From an uncultured Pseudoxanthomonas sp. (lineage in GTDB: Bacteria > Pseudomonadota > Gammaproteobacteria > Xanthomonadales > Xanthomonadaceae): a stretch of 21,099 nt of DNA. The notes below the pieces were generated by a model. That model saw only the letters and a program-made list of their open reading frames with translations, was not told the DNA's origin and did no database searches. The DNA is taken from assembly GCA_937975725.1 (NCBI GenBank), contig CALJUL010000002.1, forward strand, positions 1 through 21,099, written 5' to 3'. Made by a program: the position numbers and the translations under genes. Shown piece by piece: positions 15,561 through 21,099 of this stretch; position 1 is the stretch's first letter; each line of letters opens with the position of its first letter.

Positions 15561-15593
15561 TTGCTTGACCATTCTGTTTAGGTGTATTACTTT
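15561..15593 (+). promoter_or_regulatory. Promoter of the repeat-protein/PspC operon
   Basis: Two readings are possible: TTGACC (15565-15570), 17 bases, TACTTT (15588-15593); or TTGCTT (15561-15566), 18 bases, TATTAC (15585-15590). Either way the -10 lies inside the GGTG-N16-CACC palindrome. The stretch is AT-rich compared with its surroundings. Confidence 0.55.
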
Positions 15594-15604
15594 ACTACAA
15601 CACC
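15581..15604. promoter_or_regulatory. GGTG-N16-CACC operator, YtrA/GntR type
   Basis: GGTG at 15581-15584, sixteen bases, CACC at 15601-15604. This is the spacing I recall for operators of the YtrA branch of GntR repressors in Xanthomonas. It covers the -10 of the operon, so repression by occlusion is expected. No gntR/ytrA gene is present in this window. Confidence 0.6.
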
Positions 15605-15634
15605 ACGCAACAACATCACTACAGAGGCATGACA

Positions 15635-16021
15635 ATGAACGCCAAACACCTGCTCCCGCTGACCGCCGCCGCCGTGTTCGCCCTGTGCGCCGGCTCCATG
15701 GTCATCTCCGCCACCCACGCCGACAACAACCACAACAGCGCCGCCGTCGCCCAGGCCGAGCGCATCGTGGACCTGCCGGCCGTAACGGTGAAGCCCGACC
15801 CGGCCGACCTGGCCCACTACGTGGCCTACAAGGACGCCAAGATCGTCGACCTGGCCACCGTCACCGTGACGCCGGCTGCCGAGGACCTGGCTTCCTTCGT
15901 CGCCAGCCAGGCCGTGCGCATCGTCGACATGCCGGTGGTCACCGTGCGTCCGTCGGCCGAGGACATGCAGCAGATCGCCGTGCAGGCGGGCGTGCTGGCC
16001 GGCCGGCTGGCTTCGCGCTGA
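15635..16021 (+). CDS. Exported protein of three 26-residue repeats, family not recognised
   Basis: A 128-residue protein with a Sec signal peptide (MNAKHLLPLTAAAVFALCAG..SATHA, probable cleavage after Ala28) and no membrane segment in the mature part. The mature chain is three tandem 26-residue repeats beginning at R43, K69 and R95. Each opens (R/K)IVD(L/M)xxVTVxP, then an acidic ED/AD and a helical stretch: a beta-hairpin-helix pattern. I do not recognise the family. An upstream in-frame ATG at 15629 is one base after GAGG, while the ATG at 15635 is seven bases after it, so 15635 is chosen. It is the first gene of an operon with the PspC-domain gene 46 bases downstream. Probably periplasmic; a stress-response role is only inferred from the operator and neighbour. 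Confidence 0.8.
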   Translation: MNAKHLLPLTAAAVFALCAGSMVISATHADNNHNSAAVAQAERIVDLPAVTVKPDPADLAHYVAYKDAKIVDLATVTVTPAAEDLASFVASQAVRIVDMPVVTVRPSAEDMQQIAVQAGVLAGRLASR

Positions 16022-16067
16022 GGCGCCGCCCGCGTTCTGCCTGTTCCCGTTCCAACGGAGCCCTTCC

Positions 16068-16286
16068 ATGACGACCTGGCATCTGCACTCCCTGGCGAAG
16101 TCCCGTAACGACGCGCCGCTGGCCGGCGTCTGCGGCGGCCTCGGCGAGCACACGCCGGTTCCCGCCTGGCTCTGGCGCATCCTGTTCTGCGTCGCCACGC
16201 TGTTCAACGGCGCCGGTGCCGTCGCCTACCTACTGCTCTGGCTGTTCATGCCGGCCCCCGCTGCCGCGCCCGCCGCGCATCGCTGA
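16068..16286 (+). CDS. PspC-domain small membrane protein
   Basis: A 72-residue protein consisting of one PspC domain: a basic start (LHSLAKSRNDAPLAGVCGGLGEH), where AGVCGGL is the family signature, then the helix LWRILFCVATLFNGAGAVAYLLLWLFMP, and a short Ala/Pro tail. PspC proteins sit in the inner membrane. In enterobacteria PspC is part of the phage-shock envelope response, but stand-alone forms are common and their job is unclear. GGAG lies about eight bases before the ATG. No pspA or pspF is nearby. It is likely co-transcribed with the preceding repeat protein and under the same GGTG-N16-CACC operator. Confidence 0.88.
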   Translation: MTTWHLHSLAKSRNDAPLAGVCGGLGEHTPVPAWLWRILFCVATLFNGAGAVAYLLLWLFMPAPAAAPAAHR

Positions 16287-16318
16287 TCCCTCCGCGGCCA
16301 CGGCCGCACGGCGCCGCT

Positions 16319-16324
16319 TAGAAT
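16319..16324 (+). promoter_or_regulatory. -10 box for trmL (leaderless type)
   Basis: TAGAAT followed by seven bases and the ATG at 16332. The box contains an in-frame upstream ATG (16323), which therefore should not be the start of translation. No -35 could be recognised in the GC-rich bases before it. Confidence 0.5.
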
Positions 16325-16331
16325 GCGCGCC

Positions 16332-16811
16332 ATGAGCGACGCCCTGGACATCGACGTCCTGCTGTACCAGCCGGAAATCCCGCCGAACACCGGCAATGCC
16401 ATCCGGCTCTGCGCCAACACCGGCGCCCGGCTGCACCTGATCGAACCGCTCGGGTTCGCCCTGGAAGACAAGCAGCTCAAGCGCGCCGGGCTGGACTACC
16501 ACGAATACGCCACGCTGCAGGTGCACGCTTCGCTGGAAGCGGCCTTGCGGCACCTGCGCCCCGCGCGCCTGTTCGCGCTCAGCACGCGCGGCGGCGTGCG
16601 CTACGACCAGCCTCACTACCGACCCGGCGACGCCTTCCTGTTCGGCCCCGAAACCCGCGGCCTGCCGCAGGACGTGCTGGACGCACTGCCGCCGGACCAG
16701 CGCCTGCGCCTGCCGATGCGGCCGCACAACCGCAGCCTCAACCTCTCCAACAGCATCGCCGTGGTGGTGTTCGAAGCCTGGCGGCAGGCGGGCTTTGCCG
16801 GCGGAACTTGA
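16332..16811 (+). CDS. trmL: TrmL, tRNA (cytidine/uridine-34 2'-O)-methyltransferase
   Basis: A 159-residue SPOUT methyltransferase. TrmL uses S-adenosylmethionine to methylate the wobble ribose of tRNA-Leu isoacceptors. Motifs: QPEIPPNTGNAIRLCANTG near the start with the RNA-binding Asn-Arg elements, LFGPETRGLP in the middle, and the trefoil-knot segment LPMRPHNRSLNLSNSIAVVVFEAWRQ at the C-terminus. Length fits the minimal TrmL/YibK family (about 155-160). The start at 16332 is preferred over 16323 because the latter lies within a TAGAAT -10 box, and MSDALDIDVLLYQPE is a normal N-terminus. No Shine-Dalgarno is visible, in line with a leaderless message. Confidence 0.93.
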   Translation: MSDALDIDVLLYQPEIPPNTGNAIRLCANTGARLHLIEPLGFALEDKQLKRAGLDYHEYATLQVHASLEAALRHLRPARLFALSTRGGVRYDQPHYRPGDAFLFGPETRGLPQDVLDALPPDQRLRLPMRPHNRSLNLSNSIAVVVFEAWRQAGFAGGT

Positions 16812-16895
16812 TCCTGCGGGCGGCCGCCGGCGGAGGTCGGCAGGCACACCAGCAGGAAACAGGAAGAACGTGCGGGCGCGGATCACGCAGATTTG

Positions 16896-16950
<55 letters not shown>

Positions 16951-17190
16951 AGCAGAAGCCTATCGCTTCACGGCCAACACACCGCATCGCTGAGTGTACG
17001 GAGCCTGCACAATGGATTTGCGCAGGTTCCCCTGCCCAGCCATGCGCACAGTCTCCATGCCGGCATCTATCAGGATCGCGCCTGCATGCCACTCATCGCA
17101 TTGGACCCACACGCACGGCAGGAGAACGGCAAACGCCGACCGCTCCCTTCACGCCATCGCGCGTGCAGCAATGGCCGCCCGGCGCCTCCC
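16951..17190. other. Non-coding gap between convergent genes
   Basis: With 16812-16895 and the heptamer arrays this makes a 379-base gap between two convergent genes, so no promoter is expected. I see no gene, clear terminator or RNA here; short open frames in it contain the repeat arrays or lack any start signal. Confidence 0.5.
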
Positions 17191-18738
17191 TCAATCGCAT
17201 CCCGAGACGCGGTGGAAATCCAGGTCGCCGTAGTCGTAGCTGAAGTCGGCGTCGGGATCGACGTGCGACAGGGTCATGCGCGGCGGTTCCGCCGGCCGGG
17301 TGGCGGCGAAGTGCAACCAGGGTTCGGCGTCCACGCTGTCATCGTCCCAGTCCACCAGCCAGCGCGTGTCCACGCGCATCACCGTGCCGCTCATGCGCGG
17401 CGAACGCTCGGACACGAAGCGCACGCGGTTGCCGGCCGGGCACAGCGCGACGTCGCCGAACCACGGATCGCGGTAGTGTCCCGTCCATTCCGCCAGCGCG
17501 CGCGGCGTGGCCGCCTTGCGGTGGCGGGTGTCGGGCTTCGGCTTGGCCGCGCCGTCGCCGGTCCGCTCCTGCTCCAGCAGCGCGGCGTAATGCTCGACCG
17601 TCGGGGCGGACTGCGGCGCCGTGACGAACTTGGTCAGCACCTGCCCGAGCACCGTGCGCGCGGCCTCGCCTTCGCCGTTGATGAGGATGACGAAGCCCGT
17701 GCGCTGGTCCGGCAGCAGGATGACGGAGGAATACATGCCGGCCAGCGTGCCGGTATGCGCCACCTTCCACACGCCGTCCACGTCCGACAGCCGCCAGCCG
17801 TAGCCGTAGGCGGAGAAATGGCTGTTGTCCCAGGCGCGCATGCGCGCGGACACCGGCATCGACATGTGCCCGGTCCACACCGCGCGCCGCTGCGCGGGCG
17901 ACAGCCAGCCGCCGGTGGCCGCGTCGTCCGGCGACAGCCACATGCGCGCCCAGCGCAGCATGTCGTTGAGGCTGCAACGGATGCCGCCGGCCGCCATCGA
18001 AGTCGTGGTGGGCACCACGTCCTCGTCGGCGCGGATCACCCGGTTGCCCTGCGGCGTGGGCATGTGCGGCTGGGCGACGTTGCCGACCTGCACGCGGTTC
18101 CACTCGGCAGCCTGGCAACGCGCCATGCCGAGGGGCTCGAACAGCTCGCGGCGCAGAAGCTCCTCGTAGGGCGCGCCGCCCGCCGCCGCCGCGACTTCGC
18201 CGGCCACGACATACAGCAGGTTGTCGTAGGCGTAGCGCGAACGGAAGCTGGACGTGGGCTTGAGGTGCGCCAGCCCGGCGATGATGTCCGCGCGGGTGAA
18301 ACGGTTGGGCTCCGGCCACAGCATCATGTCGCCGGCCCCCAGCCCCAGTCCGCTGTTGTGGATCAGCAGATCCTTCACCTGCATCTGCTCGGTGACCCAC
18401 GGGTCGTTCATGCGGAACTGCGGCAGGTACTTGGTGACCGGGTCGTCCCACTTCAGCTTGCCGGCATCCACCAGCCGCGCCAGCACGCCGGTCGTCATCG
18501 CCTTGCTGTTGGAGGCGATCTTGAACAGCGTGTCGGCATCCACCGGCCGGCCGCCGCCGGCTTCCAGTTCGCCGAGCGTGCGCGTGTACACCACTTCGCC
18601 GTTTTCGATGACGCCGACGGCGAGCCCGGGCAACCGGTAGCGTGCGAACGTCTGTTCGACCGCCGCGTCCAGCGCCTCCTTCGGCGTGGCGTGGGCGACG
18701 GGTGCGAACAGGGCCAGGACAATCAGCAAACGTTTCAT
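17191..18738 (-). CDS. Serine beta-lactamase-family hydrolase with C-terminal DUF3471-like domain
   Basis: A 515-residue exported protein of the class C beta-lactamase/D-aminopeptidase/esterase (S12) family. The start chosen, MKRLLIVLALFAPVAHA, gives a clean signal peptide; a longer frame to 18795 would put 19 unlikely residues before it. Active-site motifs: SNSK (nucleophile S76, K79), YDN (Y171, N173) and HTG (328-330), which replaces the KTG of true class C enzymes and is common in esterase/peptidase members. After about residue 400 a beta-rich domain (EWTGHYRDPWFGDVALC and following) resembles DUF3471. Likely periplasmic. The substrate (D-amino peptide, ester or other) is unknown, and antibiotic resistance should not be assumed. 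The TonB receptor upstream ends in a terminator, so this is probably a separate unit. Confidence 0.88.
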   Translation of the reverse strand: MKRLLIVLALFAPVAHATPKEALDAAVEQTFARYRLPGLAVGVIENGEVVYTRTLGELEAGGGRPVDADTLFKIASNSKAMTTGVLARLVDAGKLKWDDPVTKYLPQFRMNDPWVTEQMQVKDLLIHNSGLGLGAGDMMLWPEPNRFTRADIIAGLAHLKPTSSFRSRYAYDNLLYVVAGEVAAAAGGAPYEELLRRELFEPLGMARCQAAEWNRVQVGNVAQPHMPTPQGNRVIRADEDVVPTTTSMAAGGIRCSLNDMLRWARMWLSPDDAATGGWLSPAQRRAVWTGHMSMPVSARMRAWDNSHFSAYGYGWRLSDVDGVWKVAHTGTLAGMYSSVILLPDQRTGFVILINGEGEAARTVLGQVLTKFVTAPQSAPTVEHYAALLEQERTGDGAAKPKPDTRHRKAATPRALAEWTGHYRDPWFGDVALCPAGNRVRFVSERSPRMSGTVMRVDTRWLVDWDDDSVDAEPWLHFAATRPAEPPRMTLSHVDPDADFSYDYGDLDFHRVSGCD

Positions 18739-18793
18739 CGGGACGATCCACCAGGACACGGGCGCTCCGCATGCCGCGGCGGAGCGCAACCAC

Positions 18794-18828
18794 AAAAAAG
18801 GCCGCCGCCGCTTGGGGCGGCGGCGGCC
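18794..18828 (-). terminator. Rho-independent terminator of the TonB receptor gene
   Basis: On the minus strand a perfect 12-bp stem (GGCCGCCGCCGC / GCGGCGGCGGCC) with a 5-base loop is followed directly by TTTTTT (18799-18794). It begins 30 bases after the receptor stop codon. Stem, loop and T tract are all textbook. Confidence 0.92.
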
Positions 18829-18858
18829 GTACCGGCTCCGGTCAGGCGACCGGCGACA

Positions 18859-21099
18859 TCAGTCGAAGCGATGCTCGATCATCACGCCGAACGAGCGGCC
18901 GCGCGGATCGGCCACGCGGGGTTCCCACGCCGCACCGGAGGCGAAGTCGTTCTGGTGCGCGGTGAACGGCGGGTCGGTGTTCAGCAGGTTGCGCACCACG
19001 AAGGTCAGCTTGGTGCTTTCCGTGCTGTTCCACGTCAGGCTGTAGTTGTAGGTGATGTAGTCGTCGACGTCCGGGTTCCAGTTCTCCGGGATGTAGCTGC
19101 CGTTGGCCACGCTCGGCGGCAGTTCGTCCTTGTAGCCGGCGCGGTAGACCTGGGTCAACGTGTGCGCCCAGTCGCCCTTGGCCCAGCCGAAGCTCAGCGT
19201 GTGCTTCCACTTCAGCGGCAGGCTGTAGTAGCGGACGTACTTGCCGACCAGGTTCTTGCCGTAGGGCGAGGTCTCCAGCGGCTTTTCCTGGAAGTTGTCG
19301 ATGTAGCTGCCGTTGAGGTTCAGGCGCCAGCGGCCGCCGGCCAGTTCGCCAGTTAGGTTGGCGTCCAGTTCCACGCCGCTGATCAGCGTGCCGCCGGAGT
19401 TGATGAAGCGGCGGTCGATGCCAGTGATCTCGCCGCTGGCGTTGCGGATCCAGTTGGCGGTGAACAGGTCGTAGTTGGCGATCAGCGTGGCCTGGTTGGG
19501 CGTGCGGATCGTGTTGATGCGCTCGATCTCCCACCAGTCCAGGCTGACGTTGAAGTTGCCGGTGGGCGCGAAGACCAGGCCGAAGCTCTTCTGCTTCGCT
19601 TCCTCCGGCTTCAGGTCGGTCTTGCCGCCGGTGATGATGTCGGGCTTGATCGACGCGCAGCCCGGGACCGCCGGGTTGGCCACGCCGCCGGGACAGGTGG
19701 CCGGGTCGGCCAAGTCGAAGCCGGTGTAGGGGGTCTCGGTCACGCCGCTGTAGAGCTTGGTGAACTCGGGCACCTTGAAGCCGGTGCTGTAGGCGCCGCG
19801 GAACGCCAGCGCGTCGATCGGCTGCCACTTGAACGAATACTTCGGATTGGTGGTGCCGCCGAAGGAGTCGTAGCTGTCGTGGCGCACCGCCACCGTCACT
19901 TCCAGGCTGTCCAGAATCGGGAAGTAGGCTTCCGCGTAGACCGCCTTCACGTCGCGGCGGACCTTGGGCATGTTGTTGGTCGCGTCGAACGGCGCCTGGT
20001 AGATGTAGCTGTCGTTGAGCGTGATGCCGTCCTTGACCGAGCCGAAGCTGAACTCTTCGCGGCGCAGGTCGATACCCGTGGCCAGTTGCATTTCGCCGCC
20101 CCACAGGTTGAAGCCCAGGCCGCCGGAGAAGGCCGCGTCCAGCGTGGTGACGGTGGACTCGCCACCGTACAGCCTCACGCCGGCCGCCGAAGTCGCCTTC
20201 AGCGCCGCGATGCCCTCGGGCGTCTGCTGCTGGCCCGGCATCAGGAACGGATTGATCATGCCGCTGCCCAGCACGGCCTTGAACGGCTGGGTGTAGTAGT
20301 AACCGCTGCCCAGCACGGATTCGGCTTCGCTGGACGCGCGCGACAGGCCGACGTCGTAGTCCCAGCTACCCAGGCTGCCTTCCATGCCCACCAGGAAGCG
20401 CGAGGCCTTGGTGGTGGTCTGGATCTGGCGCGGACCGCAGATCTCGCAGCGCCAGCGGTAGGGGATCCGGTTGCCGTACACCAGGTTGGCCGAACCGAAG
20501 TAGCTGGACAGCGCGTTGAAGATGGTGTCGTAGGTCGCACGGGTGTAGTCGTTCAACGGATACCAGGTCGTCGGCCCGAGCGCCGTCGCCGCGGTCGAAG
20601 TGCTGGAGGTGATCTGCTGCGCTTCGAACTGGCGGTTGGACTCGACGCGCGAAGCCATCGCCTCGGCGTAGAAGCGGTGGTTCTCGCCGATCTTGAAGGT
20701 CGCGCGGCCCAACGCCTGCAGGCTTTCCTGCGGCTGCTGCATGACCTGCGAAGCCGGGTAGTCCCAGGCACAGGCGTACTTGGAGTTCGCCAGGCCCCAG
20801 ATGCGGTAGGCGTAGGGCCCCATCATCTCGTCGCCCGCTTCGCAACCGGCAGCGCCGGGCAGGTTGAGGATGTTGATGAAGGCCTGGCCGGCGCCGCCGG
20901 CCGGATCGGGCAGAGTGCCGTTGATGATGCCGCCGGTGGCGTTGGTCACCGTGGCGAACGGCGTGCCGCGCGTGTCGGGCGACAGGCCGCGGTCGGGCTG
21001 GAAGGTGCTGGAGAAGTCGCGATCGCTGCCGAGCAGGATCTCGTTCTCCTTGTAGTTCAGGGTGCCCCAGACGTTCCAGCCGTCGGCGTCGATGTCGCC
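18859..21099 (-). CDS. TonB-dependent outer-membrane receptor (C-terminal part, 5' end outside window)
   Basis: The frame is open to the window edge and gives 746 residues, all beta-barrel: alternating amphipathic strands such as FRGAYSTGFKVPEFTKLYSG, LDWWEIERINTIRTPNQ and YITYNYSLTWNSTESTKLTFVVRNLLNTDPPF, ending GVMIEHRFD, close to the aromatic C-terminus used by barrel assembly. The signal peptide, TonB box and plug (about 200-250 residues) are missing, so the substrate class cannot be set. The FKVPEFTKLY and RNLLNTDPPF blocks are typical of the large receptors abundant in xanthomonads. A CEIC pair lies in an outer loop (near 20440). The reading frame has no interruption. The next gene downstream encodes an exported serine hydrolase in the same direction, beyond a terminator. 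Confidence 0.92.
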   Translation of the reverse strand, partial: GDIDADGWNVWGTLNYKENEILLGSDRDFSSTFQPDRGLSPDTRGTPFATVTNATGGIINGTLPDPAGGAGQAFINILNLPGAAGCEAGDEMMGPYAYRIWGLANSKYACAWDYPASQVMQQPQESLQALGRATFKIGENHRFYAEAMASRVESNRQFEAQQITSSTSTAATALGPTTWYPLNDYTRATYDTIFNALSSYFGSANLVYGNRIPYRWRCEICGPRQIQTTTKASRFLVGMEGSLGSWDYDVGLSRASSEAESVLGSGYYYTQPFKAVLGSGMINPFLMPGQQQTPEGIAALKATSAAGVRLYGGESTVTTLDAAFSGGLGFNLWGGEMQLATGIDLRREEFSFGSVKDGITLNDSYIYQAPFDATNNMPKVRRDVKAVYAEAYFPILDSLEVTVAVRHDSYDSFGGTTNPKYSFKWQPIDALAFRGAYSTGFKVPEFTKLYSGVTETPYTGFDLADPATCPGGVANPAVPGCASIKPDIITGGKTDLKPEEAKQKSFGLVFAPTGNFNVSLDWWEIERINTIRTPNQATLIANYDLFTANWIRNASGEITGIDRRFINSGGTLISGVELDANLTGELAGGRWRLNLNGSYIDNFQEKPLETSPYGKNLVGKYVRYYSLPLKWKHTLSFGWAKGDWAHTLTQVYRAGYKDELPPSVANGSYIPENWNPDVDDYITYNYSLTWNSTESTKLTFVVRNLLNTDPPFTAHQNDFASGAAWEPRVADPRGRSFGVMIEHRFD

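Noticed and set aside
15547..15563. CAAAAC/GTTTTG small inverted repeat before the PspC operon promoter
   Set aside because: Only 6 bp with a 5-base loop in AT-rich DNA; likely chance, and the GGTG-N16-CACC site explains the region better.
15629..15634. Upstream ATG for the repeat protein
   Set aside because: Only one base from GAGG; the next ATG has a seven-base spacing.
16323..16331. Upstream ATG for trmL
   Set aside because: It lies inside the TAGAAT -10 box; the ATG at 16332 has the right spacing and family N-terminus.
17086..19356. 756-codon plus-strand open frame
   Set aside because: Antisense to the serine hydrolase and TonB receptor; His/Arg/Gly/Val-rich shadow with no motif.

Overview
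This is a GC-rich chromosomal window from a gammaproteobacterium of the Xanthomonadaceae (Lysobacter/Pseudoxanthomonas/Luteimonas/Xanthomonas-like). The assignment rests on gene content: a split oleA/oleB/oleC/oleD cluster, ubiJ-ubiB, a DdlA-type ligase, a large TonB-dependent receptor and a DUF4156 lipoprotein. It also rests on TANAAT -10 boxes placed 6-7 bases before start codons, which suggests leaderless mRNAs. The genus cannot be fixed from the sequence alone.

Left part (1-2900): a ubiquinone unit (ubiJ then ubiB, overlapping by 4 bases, ubiB cut by the window edge) diverges from ddl (D-Ala-D-Ala ligase). ddl ends at a strong hairpin shared with a convergent 52-residue membrane protein gene (DUF1328/UPF0391). 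The next gap holds an inverted pair of REP-like hairpins.

Centre (3237-10925, reading leftward): a long-chain olefin (Ole) cluster. OleA condenses two acyl-CoAs, OleD reduces the beta-keto acid, OleC closes the beta-lactone and OleB decarboxylates it to a cis-olefin. The cluster is broken into parts. oleA stands alone and ends in a palindromic terminator. A 356-residue HTH + GHKL ATPase + STAS-like (DUF4325) protein, visibly lower in GC, lies directly upstream of oleB. A YkgJ-type cysteine-cluster gene faces the other way. oleC, a GT-B glycosyltransferase and oleD then form a tight unit with its own promoter. A perfect CRP/Clp-type palindrome lies upstream of oleA. The fused regulator, with a tandem 21-bp-period repeat over its own promoter, is the best candidate for something not yet described.

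Right-centre (11048-16811): a DUF4156 lipoprotein, a two-domain M16 zinc peptidase and a divergent SDR oxidoreductase. A two-gene operon follows, encoding an exported protein with three 26-residue repeats and a PspC-domain protein. It lies behind a GGTG-N16-CACC palindrome of the YtrA/GntR type. trmL (tRNA wobble 2'-O-methyltransferase) closes this part.

Right end (16812-21099): a gap with two adjacent heptamer tandem arrays, then a serine beta-lactamase-family hydrolase, a textbook rho-independent terminator and the C-terminal 746 residues of a TonB-dependent receptor that runs off the window.
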